NCBI GenBank assembly: GCA_016720655.1
Contig: JADKKE010000020.1
Coordinates: forward strand, 1 to 59,043
Reading direction: 5' to 3'
DNA length: 59,043 nucleotides
Source: Bacteroidota bacterium
GTDB lineage: Bacteria > Bacteroidota > Bacteroidia > AKYH767-A > 2013-40CM-41-45
Below the pieces are notes generated by a model. It ran no database searches and was not told where the DNA came from. It saw nothing but the letters and a program-made list of their open reading frames with translations. Below are positions 1 to 10,774 of the stretch, piece after piece (the first letter of the stretch is position 1; each line of letters begins with the position of its first letter). A program made the position numbers and the translations under genes.

Positions 1-237
1 TATTTTGAACCTTCAACAAAGGAGTTCATGATAAACTTTCGGGTGGAAAATTTAGTAGCTCTTGTTGATCAATTGAAAAAAGAAGGTGTTACAGTAACCG
101 ACACCATCGAAACCTATGATTACGGTAAATTCGCTCACATCATGGATATGGAAGGTAACAAGATAGAATTGTGGGAGCCGAACGATATAGAATATGAAAA
201 GCTCGGAGTCCAGATGGGGAGCAAGACGACGAAATAA
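1..237 (+). CDS. VOC (glyoxalase/bleomycin-resistance) family protein, 3' end only
   Basis: The reading frame is open from the first base, so only the last 78 codons are present and the start lies outside the window. The visible part has the C-terminal half of a vicinal-oxygen-chelate fold: a helix beginning VENLVALVDQLKKEG, a strand pair, then GKFAHIMDMEGNKIELWEP. In this family the glutamate of the last strand (IELWEP) is normally a metal ligand. Single-module VOC proteins are often annotated as glyoxalase-like but have varied, mostly unassigned substrates, so no reaction is claimed. The internal ATG at 28 lies inside the domain and is unlikely to be the true start. Confidence 0.8.
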   Translation, partial: YFEPSTKEFMINFRVENLVALVDQLKKEGVTVTDTIETYDYGKFAHIMDMEGNKIELWEPNDIEYEKLGVQMGSKTTK

Positions 238-329
238 AACGGAAAGAGGCTCTTCCCCCAATACCACTTGCACATGATTTGTAGGATGCAAAAATAATCC
301 TTGAAATCTCCGGAGTGCCCGGAAGTTTC

Positions 330-1733
330 TCAATGTTTATTAAAATACAAGATCCTTTTATTTGTGATCCCACACCTGAACAAAAATTCAGCATTTAATT
401 CTGACTCTTGGGGATCCCGGATTATACCCCATGACAACAGTTTACAATCGGCAGGAATTTGAACCAAATCCTCTTTGCTTTCGGATAACTGTTTTAACGT
501 TTCACGTTCACAGGAATTTTTCTCAAATTGAGCTTTATCAGCATAAGTAAAAATCAATAGAATACCAAGAAGAAATGGAATGTATAAATTCAATTGATTT
601 TTCGTCAGCGATTTAATCAAGTAAAAGGAAGAACTTCCAAAAATATACATCAAACAAAAGGTGATCGGGATAATTGTATCGTAACGTAACACATTCGGAC
701 GATATTCCCTCGATCCCCAAGTGGCAACAAACCAATATATACTATAGAAAACAGTCCAATCCATTTATAGATTGCCAGCATCCAAGAACTTCTCCATTTT
801 TATTTTCCCGCTTAAGGAGAATTATATTCAGTAAAATGGAAATCAACAAAATCGGCATTCCCAATTTTTGAGTAAATTGAAAATAAATTCCTGCAGGTAA
901 ATTTGAATACAAATCCGTTAATGGCAACGCCTGATTGTTTGAATTATAACTGCCGATATACAAAGAATACAGAGAAAACAAACTTATCGGAATCAGATAA
1001 AACCAAAAATGCGTGGGGATTTCCCGAACACCATCAACCATTCTTTTCAAAGGTCCTTGCAATGCTGACTTCAGATATCCTTTTCTGATGTACTTTAGGT
1101 ACAATAAAACTGTACCAATAAGAATTATTCCGGGGTTCAAGGGGCCACTCAAACTGCATACTAAACCAATTGGAATAAATAAAATCCGCAGCAAAATTCT
1201 GAATTCCGGTTTGGTCGAGCTCCGGCTCTCCACTAGTAAAGGTATAGAGTAAGTCAAAAGCATTAAAAATGGCAAGGCATAAAAAAATGTATAGGTTGGC
1301 GACATGTCTATAATTCCCATGTAACCCTGGTAACCATTGGTTTGAAATAGTGGAAATACCAGAACAGAAGCTATAACAAAATTCAACTTTTGCACCCTCC
1401 ATGTTCCCGAAATAAAGAGTGAAAGAAAATAAATCAGAAATAGTTGAATTGCCGTTTTTAAGAGTGCAGACGATAAATAAAGACTTCTATTGGAGATACA
1501 AAACGTTGCAAATATATTGGCGTTGTATCATAAAATCTCTTTATAGACCAATGACTGAAAAATCGATTTGGATTTGGATAGGAATGATGCATAAATAATA
1601 CATCAAAGCCCAATGGGTTTTCTAAAACAGGTTTTAAAACCCGGGCAGGAATAATATGCCAGGACATATCTCCATCCAAGGGCTGGTTATACGAAAAAAA
1701 TGTCTGCAAAAAGAAAATGCTTATGGAAATCAA
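330..1733 (-). pseudogene. Polytopic membrane protein gene broken by frameshifts
   Basis: Three consecutive minus-strand frames look like pieces of one membrane protein. Piece 1 (1733-1458, TTG start) has one hydrophobic segment followed by DGDMSWHI, an acidic loop after the first membrane helix as in GT39-like membrane glycosyltransferases. Piece 2 (about 1495-742) continues in another frame with no start of its own (SALLKTAIQLFLIYF) and has several membrane helices. Piece 3 (764-330) holds the last helices and a soluble C-terminal tail containing cysteines. Joined, they give about 460 residues. The shifts fall near 1460-1500 and 745-775. A further shift at the 5' end is possible, because a hydrophobic frame ending SFFSITQNSYSG precedes piece 1. 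No family is firmly recognised. Gene decay and sequence error are both possible. Confidence 0.6.
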
Positions 1734-1867
1734 CCGCTATAACTATTCTGGGTGATGCTAAAGAAAGAAAAGTGAAGTATCAGCACGCTTATGCTTAAAT
1801 CGTTTGATAGAAATTCACTAAATTAAACCAAAGGTTATTAAGGTCCACAAGTAGCTGACCTTCAAAA

Positions 1868-4800
1868 TTAAGGATGCGACGAAATCAAAAACAATTGGCT
1901 GTTATTTTCGACCACACTATAATCCGTAGATTCAGTAATCGCATCACCTGTCAAATCTGTGGTAATGTACCCAAATGAAAAATTCTGAGTATCGTTTTCG
2001 ATCGCGCTGAAATCTCCGGAATCAATGAAACCATCCTGGACATCAGGTGTTGCACTGATATCGGCGCAATCACCACTCCAGACAGCCCACACACCCGGCT
2101 CCACCTGAACCATATTCCCTCCGTAGGCACTGGTATCGGAAATACTGAAATCGTATGATGACACATAGGTCAAAGGTACTGGATTGGCCGACCATGTTTC
2201 CAAAGTGTTCCGGTGACGGATTTGTATGTAATAACTATTTCCACCCGGCGAATGTGTGAAAGCACAGCTCAGACTTCCATCATCTTTCAGAATTCCATCG
2301 TAACATTCAACTTGCACAAGTGTATTTGGATCAATCAGACAAACATGCACCGTGTCAATCTCTGTCGGATCCATTCCAACACCTGAATTGTACAATGCTG
2401 AATTCATCACACTTCCCGGATTGTAATAACCCTGAATAAATAATCTGACATTCAAAGTATCAAATGCAGGTTGTACTTCGACTACCTGTGTGCAAATTGC
2501 GGAGTTACCATTGACATCATTAACAGTCCAGGTTACAGTTGTGAAACCATAAGGGAATACCACTGGCGCGTCATTCGTAGTGGATGAAATTCCACAATTG
2601 TCACTAACAAGCGGTGATCCCAATGCCGGATTTACAGAGTTTGAGAATAAGTCAGAAGGACAAACAATTTCAGGATTCTGTTCATCTGTCACAACTACAG
2701 TTTGAATACAGCTTGCACTGTTGCCATGAACATCCAAAGCAGTCCATGTAACAAGAGTTGTCCCTACAGCATAAGGTCCTGCCGGAGAAAACGAAAACAC
2801 TACTCCGGGGCAATTGTCACTCGCGCTTGCCGTTCCGATTGAAGCGGACGAACTACACAAACCTGCTTCCGCTATCAGTGTTACAGTTGTCGGGCAGGAA
2901 ATGATTGGCTTGAGTGTATCCGTAAGATTTACGAAGAATGAGCAGGTATCACTGCCACATCCATTCGTTGCTGTTAGTTTCACTTGTGTTTGTCCGGGAT
3001 TAAACAACTCTCCGCTTCCATTTCCATTCCCACTACCGAAAGTAGCACCACTAAATTCGTAAGTCAGTACCGGACTTGTTCCGGACACAAGAGGCATTCC
3101 GTAATTTACTGCTTCATCACAATTTCCGGGCGTATTCCAGACATTGACATCAGCGATACAAGTCAGCACAGGAGGAAAACAATTTGGAATAAAGCTCACT
3201 TGAATAGTGTGGTTACTTTGAATGTTATTGAAAACGTAACTTGAAAGATCACCCTGGCTGGTTCCGTCAACCACTACATCCAGAACCAGAAATCCGGAAT
3301 CCGGAACAATTGTGTAAGCAAGACTATCGCCACAATTGATTACACTCGTCCCGTTCGGTGAAATACTTCCGTGCAAACCTGCAGTAGCTGTAATAGTATA
3401 TGTGATCAAACTAAACGTAGCGGAAATACTATGATTAGCAGCAACAGGATTAAATGAATACGTACTCACCGGCCCTACAGAATTTCCATCTATCACCACA
3501 TCGCTAACCTGGTAACAGGATTGAGGAATAAAAGTATACGTCTTGTTCGTTCCACAATCTACTGTTTCATTCACACCCGGATCAATTGAACCAAAGGGTC
3601 CGGATGAAACTGTGAAATTGTATGTGAGCAGATAGAATGTTGCATGAATAGTATGTGATCCGGAACTTCCTGTGAACGCGTAACTGGAAACAGCACCCAC
3701 AGATAATCCATCGACCACTACATCAGCTATGGCATAACAAGTATTTGCACTGATTGAATAATGAATGGTGTCACCGCAATTGGCTGTAGTCAGCCCCGGA
3801 GGAGTGATTGAACCGTTCGAACCTACACTTGCAAATACAGTGTATGTAATCGGAACGAAATCGACAGAAATTGTATGATCAGCACCTACACTTGAGAATG
3901 TGTATGAACTTAAGAATCCAATATTTATTCCGTCCACAATCACGGAATTAATCTGGTAACAAGTATCCGCAACAAATGTTATGGTCAATGAATCACCGCA
4001 ATTCACAATACTATTTCCTGCTGGTGAAATGGAACCATGCAATCCGCCTGACGCATTGATTGTGTAGGAACGCAGAGCATAGCTTACAGAAATGGAATGG
4101 TTTGATCCAATTGAATTGAATGTCCAGTCTGCCTGCACACCCTGTGAAACACCATCGACAATAACATCACTGATTTCATAACAGGAATCCGGAGCAAATG
4201 AATAGTGTTGATCACTACCACAACCTCTAATCACATCACCATCAGGAGTAATACTTCCATGCAAGCCGCTGGACGAATGAAGAGTATAATTGATCAGATT
4301 GAAAGTAGCAGAAATTGTATGATTGCCTGTCACAGATGTGAAAGTCCAGGAACTGATTGGACCTTGCGAGATTCCGTCAATGAGCACATCTCCAATAACA
4401 AAGCAAGTATCCGGCTGTATGATGAAAGATTGATCATCTCCGCAGAATACTGAAACACTTCCGGAAGGAGAAATTGATCCGCCGCTGCCTGCACTAACAG
4501 AAATTGTGTACGAGATTTTGCTGAATGTTGCCTGAATTGTATGCGAAGTTTGTACAGATGCAAATGTAAATGTACTCAGGGCTCCTTGTGATATTCCATC
4601 CACCACTACATCCAGAATCTGATAGCAGGTGTCAGGTGTAATCGAAAAACTAATGGAGTCACCACAATTGACTGTATTGATCCCGGATAGAGTAATCGTC
4701 CCATTCGGACCTGCACTTGCAGTAACAGAATATGTGAGCAATACAAAACTTGCAACGATGTTGTGATCTGAATTCACATTCGAAAAAGTATACGAAGGAA

Positions 4801-7800
4801 TTGCACCTGCTGAAATTCCATCTACCAGAACATCGAGTATCGCATAGCAAGGATCCGGAGTAATGGTGTATGTAAGTGAAGTATCACAAGGAACTGTTAG
4901 TGTTCCCGCAGGACTGATGTTTCCATTTGCTCCGGCACTTGCACTGAGGGTATACTGATTCCGTTCAAATGAAGCACTGATGCTGTGATTTGCCCGGATA
5001 TCTGTAAATGTATACGATGAAACAGAGCCTTGCGAAATCCCATCCACAAGAACATCCTGAATGTGAAAACAAGGATCCGGAGAAATGATAATGCTGAGAC
5101 TATCTCCGCAATTTTTCACTGTAGTTCCTGACGGACTGATGGAACCGTTCAACCCTGCGGAAGCGGAAATGGAATATTGAAGGATATTGAAAGTTGCTGA
5201 GATAGTATGGGATGCAGTCACATTACTAAAGGTATATTGTGACAATGCGCCGACTGAAACTCCATCGATAAGAACATCTTCTATTGTATAACAATCATCT
5301 GCAACAATCGAAAAAGTAATCGAATCACCGCAATTCACGAGAGAATTTCCCGAAGGTGTAATACTTCCATGAAGTCCTGCACTTGCAGAAACTGTATAGT
5401 TCAACAAAACAAAGCTCGCACTGAGAGTATGGTTCGCTGTGATTCCTGAAAAAGTATACGAAGAAACGGGGCCCTGGGAAATTCCATCCACGAGGACATC
5501 CTGGATCTGGTAACAGGAAGCGGGTGAAATTAAAACTGTCTGCGAGCTTCCGCAATTTACCGTGATAGTTCCGGAAGGAGAAATACTTCCATTCGGACCA
5601 GAGCTGAGCGTGAGCGTGTATGTTTGTAATGAAAACGAAGCGACGATTGTGTGGTTGCTGAATACACCGGAAAAAGTATACGATGATACAGGACCTTGCG
5701 ACACTCCATCCACCAATACATCTGCGATATCGTAGCATGGATCAGCTGTGATCGAATACGTAAGCGTATCACCACAGAAAACATTTGAATTTCCGGAAGG
5801 TGAAATACTTCCATTGCTGCCGGCAGATGCTGAAATTGTATAAACTATTTGTGTAAAGCTTGCAGCGATTGAGTGATTCGCGTTCACATTACTAAATGTA
5901 TAAGATGCAATTGGTCCTTGTGAAACACCATCCACTGTCACATCAGCAATCTGATAACAGGAAGACGGCGAAATAGTATACGATTGTGAATTTCCGCATA
6001 GAACACTTGTGCTTCCGGAAGGAGAAATGTTTCCGTTGGCTCCGGATGAAGCGGAAATGGAATAAGCAAGTTGAACAAACGTTGCCGAAATGGTGTGATT
6101 TGCAGTGATGTTGGTAAATGTGTAGGAAGCAAGAGCACCTTGTGAAACACCATCAACAACTACATCCTGAATAGCGTAACATGCATCCGGAGTGATTGTA
6201 TACGTTTGATTGGAGGAACAGGAAACAACTGATACACCGGAAGGACTGATATTCCCATTCGCTCCGGCTGTCGCAGTCACTGAGTATGTTTGTTGTATAA
6301 ACGTCACCGAAATGCTGTGCGAAACAGTAACATTTGTAAATGTATAAGAGGAGATTGCTCCCTGAGAAACTCCATCCACAATCACATTCTGTACAGCATA
6401 ACAAGCATCCGGGATGAAGTTGAACGTTTGGTTGTCCCCACAATTGACGGATGTGGATCCGGATGGACTAATGCTTCCATTCGCTCCTGCCGATGCGGAA
6501 ATTGTATACACTTGTCTTACAAAACTTGCACTGATTGAATGACTCGTTATAACATTGGTGAACGTGTAAGTGCTGATTGCACCTTGTGAAACACCGTCCA
6601 CAATTACATCAGCGATATTGTAACACGCGCTCGGAGTAATTGTATAACTTTGATTCGTACCGAACAATACCGGTGTAATTCCTACAGGACTAATCGTACC
6701 GTTCGCTCCTGCTGATGAAGTAATATTCAGATAAAGAGTTCCATTCACAGTCCACCAGTTTTTTAGCGTAGACAAACCATTTGCCTGTACAGCAAAAGTC
6801 TGAGGTGTTTGCGTACCCGGAGGAGGATTTGTCCATGCACTCGTACTTGTATTCCATCGGATCGCCCTGAAATCTGTTATGCTTCCGGCTTCGGATGCAG
6901 AAAAAGAAAAATTCAAATTCATGGTCGGCGTGGCTCCGGCAGTATTTACATACCAGAATCGGTCAATCATGATCGGACTCAGATTATTTCCTGATCCATA
7001 AGTCAGATTGCTAACAGTTGGTGGCAAGGGAAGATTTGCAGTGCTGGTACGATATGTTCCCGCATAAAAACTTCCTGCATTACCTGATGTGATTGCTGCA
7101 GTGAGCGGAATATAGGTGCTGGAATTGTATCCAAAAGGAATAATGTGTGTGGTTGCATTTGTGCCAATTACCCATTTGAACAATCCATTTCCATTCTCAA
7201 CTTCACTACGAATATACCCTGCTGTGCGACTGAGACTCGTACCGGCTGCAGCTTCCAGCGTAATCCATCGACCTCCTCCATTGGAAGGATTGTGATCATT
7301 GTCGAGATTTAATTCACCTGCCAAAAGATTAATTGAACCCCTTACCAGTACAGATGAATCCGTCGGAGAATTGGTCGGATAAACAAATTCAACATCCGGT
7401 GTGCCTGAAAAATTAATGACCAGAGCAAAGTATTTGTGTTGAGCAAGGAGTGCCTTCCCTACTCCTATTCCTGTGATGATCTGATTGTCGGCACCATTGT
7501 ATTCAACAGTGGATCCGGCACCGAGAAAATAATCAAGACTGTCGGTAAGAGTTGTGGCAAAAGAAGCTGATGTGGTTCCATTGTAGAGACCATTCGCATT
7601 CATCGTTTTCAAAGTACCAAAAACAGTTACCCCGGAATAGGGATTCAAGACATTACTGAAGATTCTGTTCGTGCGCATGTTCAGCGTTCCAATGACAGTA
7701 AGCCAATCAGGGGTGGGCCGTTTTGTGTTGTGCGAAGCAAGAAGGAGATCTCCACTGACCATATCAAGTGTACATCCGGATTGAACTGTTTGGATCACTT

Positions 7801-10423
7801 GTTGGATAGTATGTGTTCCTGTTCGTGTACACGAAATAGTTCCTGCTCTTGCAAATGACATATTGCCGTAAATGGTTCCTGTTCCGGCTTTGGTCATGGT
7901 GATCAGACCGCTTCCTCCCAAAGTGTAATTCGGACTTTTTATAATTATACTCAGGTTCAATGAAGCCGGTGTATTCGTGGCATTATCATAATTAAGGGTA
8001 CCTCCGGTATGTGTAAAATCTCCTGAATTATCTCCATCTGAATTCACATTCATGGTGATGACAGCAGCTGTATTGAGATCATCCGTCGGTGCATTGTGCA
8101 AATAAAAACTTCCGCCGGTTTGTGAATATCCGCCGGTAATATTCAATACTGCTGTTCCTGTATTGTCGCCACCTTTCATAGCGATGCTGCCATTGCTAAG
8201 ACTAAGGTTACCATTCAGGTTAATTGTAACGGCTTGGGTACTCGCGGAGAAATAACTGGTTCCGCCGCTCACCTGGACATTCCCGTTAATGGTCATCAAT
8301 ACAAAATGCCCGTTACCAAACGTTGAACCGGGCAATGCATTAAAACTATTGATTCCGCCGGAAATACTTAAACCGGTCATGGTCACTGTTTCTTGTCCAA
8401 GAGATTGACTCGACACAAAAGTCCCGTTCACTCCACTGAGAGTAAGCGTCCCACCGATGTTCAGGGAGAGCGGCATATTGTTCAGATCAAAAGCTGTCTT
8501 GGGCAAACCAATGAATGAGAAGTAGTCACCTGTGGACGTAAAGTTCACCTTGCAAGCGTTGGTGATGGTAAATGATCCGCTGGTTGTAGTGGTATTGCAG
8601 GCGTCGTAAGCACTAAAATAACCACCGTCATAATCAATTGAATTAACAAGAAAAGTAATAAGATTTGAAATTGGTGAAATCCGGTTCGTGATGCAAAAGA
8701 AATTCCCTCCATTGATATCAAGGATTCCGGAAACTGTAAAAGTTATATTTCCACTCCCATTTTGAATTCCTGCAAATTGTCCACCGTTCTGCACGAAGCT
8801 TCCACTCACAGAAAACGTAAGATTTGCACTGGTAGAATCAATTCCTATCACCCCTTGTCCATTCCCTGTACCTGAATTCTGTACTGTAAAATTTCCTCCT
8901 GTAGTTATTGTAGTTGGACCTATACCTCTATTGCATTTCAGGAAGTCCGTCGAAGTTGCTGAATTAAAAAGAAAATTCCCGCTGGTAATAAGTGAATCCA
9001 GATCTTTATTCAGCGTAAAAGCTTGTCCGGTAAAAGTTCCATTGGTTTGTGAAAAATTTCTCCCTGTTTTAAAAGTCACTGGACCATTTGTATATCCGAT
9101 CACACACGTTGATCCGGCCGCGTTCAAATTAGCATCCCGCCCTGTACTGACTCTCACTTTACCAATACTCGAATCGGACCATGCAAAATACGTCGTTGAA
9201 TTTCCGGTGATGTTCAGGTCGTTCGCAATGGTATACGTTCCGGTACCTTTCGGATTGTAAACAGCGCCCGGTTGACCAAAAAGATAATTGTTCTGACAAG
9301 CAGAAATATTCAGGTCGTTGGATGTAAAGATGAGATTAAAATTTCCTCCATCAAGGAATGAAACAGAACCACCTGAACTTGTATCAGCAAGTGTTGTAGT
9401 GCCGGTCACATTGATGCGCAAAGGAGCATCCACTTTGGTAACGAAATTACACGTTCCTCCGGTGATATTCAGATTGCCATCAATGATAAAACGGGCATCA
9501 CTTCCAAGTTGATTGAGCGATCCGGTAATCCCTTTAAAACTGCTGTGAAGATTCAGACTTCCGGTAAGTGTCAATGTAAGTTGTCCCATGGAAGAATCCA
9601 TGAGAATTGTCGGCTGGGCAGAAGTACTATTCACCGTAAAGTTGTTTGCATAAATCGCCAGATTGCGGTCAAATCCGCGTTGAAAAACAATGTTCCCATT
9701 TCCATTCACGAGAACATCGCCAAGGTAAATCTGGGAGGTGTTGCCATATCCATTATCCATCACAACAGTGCCTGTCGATACCGTGAAGAGTCCACGGATC
9801 CGGTTGAATGCAGGAACCGCGAAATATCCGTCCTGCTGCCAAATACCACCGGGAACACTTGCATTCAGGGTGAGGTTTCCGAAAAAACTGGTAGCGATCC
9901 GCGATGGATCACCGAGCGGAATCGATCCATCTTTCCATTTCAAAATGCTGAGGTTACTGGTAATTGAAAAAGTTTCAATGGAATTGTAAAAAATACTTTC
10001 ATCAACCGAATCACTTAACAGTGGGTTATGAATATAACTTGCAGTTCCATTCAGAAAGAAATTTTTTCCATTTGTATTAAAGTCAATTCGTCCATCATTT
10101 TCCAGCAAGGACCCTGAATTCACAGTGATATTTCCTCCTGAAACCAAAATTGAAGAGGATGTACTACTAACGATGACAGTCCCGTTGATGATTAAATCAC
10201 CAATGTTGGGAGTGATCGAATCCACTGTGAGAGTAAGGCCTGAATTCACAGTAATGAACTGACCTGCAACCGGCGGTGCAGGAGACCAAATAGCAGGATT
10301 TGTGAAATTACCGGAACTGATACAAGTGACCTGGGCTTTGCCTGGGTTGGAATTCAACAACACAAACAAAAATATAAGGTGCACAAACCATCCTTTGGTT
10401 TGCAAAAATGCATGTTGAACCAC
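1868..10423 (-). CDS. Giant repeat surface protein: beta-helix half, 16 tandem InlB-B-like repeats, HYR-like modules, dockerin-like C-terminus
   Basis: This 2851-residue protein begins with a Sec signal peptide (FVHLIFLFVLLNSNPGKAQ). Residues about 35-1225 are glycine- and asparagine-rich short strands (for example SGGNITVNSGSLL), typical of a secreted parallel beta-helix. Residues about 1230-2413 are 16 tandem repeats of about 74 residues resembling the divergent InlB B-repeat (cores GxISPSG, VDGVSQG and SYTF). Residues about 2414-2660 hold HYR-like modules (ISCPTTVTL; VTWTALDVHGNSASC; VTWTVNDVNGNSAIC). The last 55 residues contain two dockerin-like acidic loops (DVQDGFIDSGDFSAI and DLTGDAITESTDYSVV) and no T9SS sorting domain. 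The only in-frame starts are GTG 10423 and TTG 10405. One extra T in the T5 run (10403-10407) would bring ATG 10413 into frame as MHFLQTKGWFVH, a natural signal-peptide start. A role in adhesion or surface layers is inference. Confidence 0.8.
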   Translation of the reverse strand: MVQHAFLQTKGWFVHLIFLFVLLNSNPGKAQVTCISSGNFTNPAIWSPAPPVAGQFITVNSGLTLTVDSITPNIGDLIINGTVIVSSTSSSILVSGGNITVNSGSLLENDGRIDFNTNGKNFFLNGTASYIHNPLLSDSVDESIFYNSIETFSITSNLSILKWKDGSIPLGDPSRIATSFFGNLTLNASVPGGIWQQDGYFAVPAFNRIRGLFTVSTGTVVMDNGYGNTSQIYLGDVLVNGNGNIVFQRGFDRNLAIYANNFTVNSTSAQPTILMDSSMGQLTLTLTGSLNLHSSFKGITGSLNQLGSDARFIIDGNLNITGGTCNFVTKVDAPLRINVTGTTTLADTSSGGSVSFLDGGNFNLIFTSNDLNISACQNNYLFGQPGAVYNPKGTGTYTIANDLNITGNSTTYFAWSDSSIGKVRVSTGRDANLNAAGSTCVIGYTNGPVTFKTGRNFSQTNGTFTGQAFTLNKDLDSLITSGNFLFNSATSTDFLKCNRGIGPTTITTGGNFTVQNSGTGNGQGVIGIDSTSANLTFSVSGSFVQNGGQFAGIQNGSGNITFTVSGILDINGGNFFCITNRISPISNLITFLVNSIDYDGGYFSAYDACNTTTTSGSFTITNACKVNFTSTGDYFSFIGLPKTAFDLNNMPLSLNIGGTLTLSGVNGTFVSSQSLGQETVTMTGLSISGGINSFNALPGSTFGNGHFVLMTINGNVQVSGGTSYFSASTQAVTINLNGNLSLSNGSIAMKGGDNTGTAVLNITGGYSQTGGSFYLHNAPTDDLNTAAVITMNVNSDGDNSGDFTHTGGTLNYDNATNTPASLNLSIIIKSPNYTLGGSGLITMTKAGTGTIYGNMSFARAGTISCTRTGTHTIQQVIQTVQSGCTLDMVSGDLLLASHNTKRPTPDWLTVIGTLNMRTNRIFSNVLNPYSGVTVFGTLKTMNANGLYNGTTSASFATTLTDSLDYFLGAGSTVEYNGADNQIITGIGVGKALLAQHKYFALVINFSGTPDVEFVYPTNSPTDSSVLVRGSINLLAGELNLDNDHNPSNGGGRWITLEAAAGTSLSRTAGYIRSEVENGNGLFKWVIGTNATTHIIPFGYNSSTYIPLTAAITSGNAGSFYAGTYRTSTANLPLPPTVSNLTYGSGNNLSPIMIDRFWYVNTAGATPTMNLNFSFSASEAGSITDFRAIRWNTSTSAWTNPPPGTQTPQTFAVQANGLSTLKNWWTVNGTLYLNITSSAGANGTISPVGITPVLFGTNQSYTITPSACYNIADVIVDGVSQGAISTYTFTNVITSHSISASFVRQVYTISASAGANGSISPSGSTSVNCGDNQTFNFIPDACYAVQNVIVDGVSQGAISSYTFTNVTVSHSISVTFIQQTYSVTATAGANGNISPSGVSVVSCSSNQTYTITPDACYAIQDVVVDGVSQGALASYTFTNITANHTISATFVQLAYSISASSGANGNISPSGSTSVLCGNSQSYTISPSSCYQIADVTVDGVSQGPIASYTFSNVNANHSIAASFTQIVYTISASAGSNGSISPSGNSNVFCGDTLTYSITADPCYDIADVLVDGVSQGPVSSYTFSGVFSNHTIVASFSLQTYTLTLSSGPNGSISPSGTITVNCGSSQTVLISPASCYQIQDVLVDGISQGPVSSYTFSGITANHTLSASFVLLNYTVSASAGLHGSITPSGNSLVNCGDSITFSIVADDCYTIEDVLIDGVSVGALSQYTFSNVTASHTISATFNILQYSISASAGLNGSISPSGTTVKNCGDSLSIIISPDPCFHIQDVLVDGISQGSVSSYTFTDIRANHSISASFERNQYTLSASAGANGNISPAGTLTVPCDTSLTYTITPDPCYAILDVLVDGISAGAIPSYTFSNVNSDHNIVASFVLLTYSVTASAGPNGTITLSGINTVNCGDSISFSITPDTCYQILDVVVDGISQGALSTFTFASVQTSHTIQATFSKISYTISVSAGSGGSISPSGSVSVFCGDDQSFIIQPDTCFVIGDVLIDGISQGPISSWTFTSVTGNHTISATFNLINYTLHSSSGLHGSITPDGDVIRGCGSDQHYSFAPDSCYEISDVIVDGVSQGVQADWTFNSIGSNHSISVSYALRSYTINASGGLHGSISPAGNSIVNCGDSLTITFVADTCYQINSVIVDGINIGFLSSYTFSSVGADHTISVDFVPITYTVFASVGSNGSITPPGLTTANCGDTIHYSISANTCYAIADVVVDGLSVGAVSSYAFTGSSGSHTIHATFYLLTYNFTVSSGPFGSIDPGVNETVDCGTNKTYTFIPQSCYQVSDVVIDGNSVGPVSTYSFNPVAANHSISATFSLITYTITATAGLHGSISPNGTSVINCGDSLAYTIVPDSGFLVLDVVVDGTSQGDLSSYVFNNIQSNHTIQVSFIPNCFPPVLTCIADVNVWNTPGNCDEAVNYGMPLVSGTSPVLTYEFSGATFGSGNGNGSGELFNPGQTQVKLTATNGCGSDTCSFFVNLTDTLKPIISCPTTVTLIAEAGLCSSSASIGTASASDNCPGVVFSFSPAGPYAVGTTLVTWTALDVHGNSASCIQTVVVTDEQNPEIVCPSDLFSNSVNPALGSPLVSDNCGISSTTNDAPVVFPYGFTTVTWTVNDVNGNSAICTQVVEVQPAFDTLNVRLFIQGYYNPGSVMNSALYNSGVGMDPTEIDTVHVCLIDPNTLVQVECYDGILKDDGSLSCAFTHSPGGNSYYIQIRHRNTLETWSANPVPLTYVSSYDFSISDTSAYGGNMVQVEPGVWAVWSGDCADISATPDVQDGFIDSGDFSAIENDTQNFSFGYITTDLTGDAITESTDYSVVENNSQLFLISSHP
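3185..6735 (-). repeat. Sixteen tandem ~222-bp coding repeats (74 residues each)
   Basis: Each unit starts at a Tyr-x-(aliphatic) strand, then SAGxNGSISPSG, a Cys-Gly-Asp turn, a second Cys followed by Tyr or Phe, V(V/I)DGVSQG, SYTF and NHTISATF. Units are constant in length but clearly diverged in both DNA and protein. Units 2-15 carry both cysteines. Unit 1 (protein N-terminal) has Phe-Gly in place of the first Cys-Gly and keeps only the second. Unit 16 keeps the first but has Ser-Gly-Phe in place of the second Cys-Tyr. The pairing suggests a disulfide in or between units. Confidence 0.9.
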
Positions 10424-10774
10424 GTGCTGTAGAGATTGGACTATTAATGAGGAATTAAGCAGAATTGTTGGAATACGAAATATACTAAAAATATCGAAAA
10501 GCGCTATGGATAGCTTGCTTCAGCGGGAAAAAGTATCTTATTTTGGGGCAAAATGACTACCACTAGCCTGCTTTCCACGAATTATTTTTAAAGAAAATTA
10601 ACAGCACGCGAAAGAGCTTATTGCATCTTCCCAATAGCTAAGCATATCAATTTTGACATTTTAAACGATCACATTCCCGATCTTGCAGACAAATACCCCC
10701 ATTTTGAATAATAGTTTTCCAAAACAGTCCAAAAACGTTCAATTTTGTCCGAATAAAGCACAAAATTGGAATTT
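10424..10774. other. Divergent intergenic region between the giant surface protein and the LytS kinase
   Basis: About 350 bp without a coding frame I would support. It must hold the promoters for both divergent transcription units. On the minus strand TATATTTC near 10478 is one mismatch from the TAnnTTTG element, which is too weak to call. I see no strong hairpin or direct repeat. Confidence 0.5.

Noticed and set aside
3185..6735. Regular ~222-bp periodicity as a possible CRISPR or satellite array
   Set aside because: The repeats are in frame within one protein, diverge at DNA level and have no spacers.
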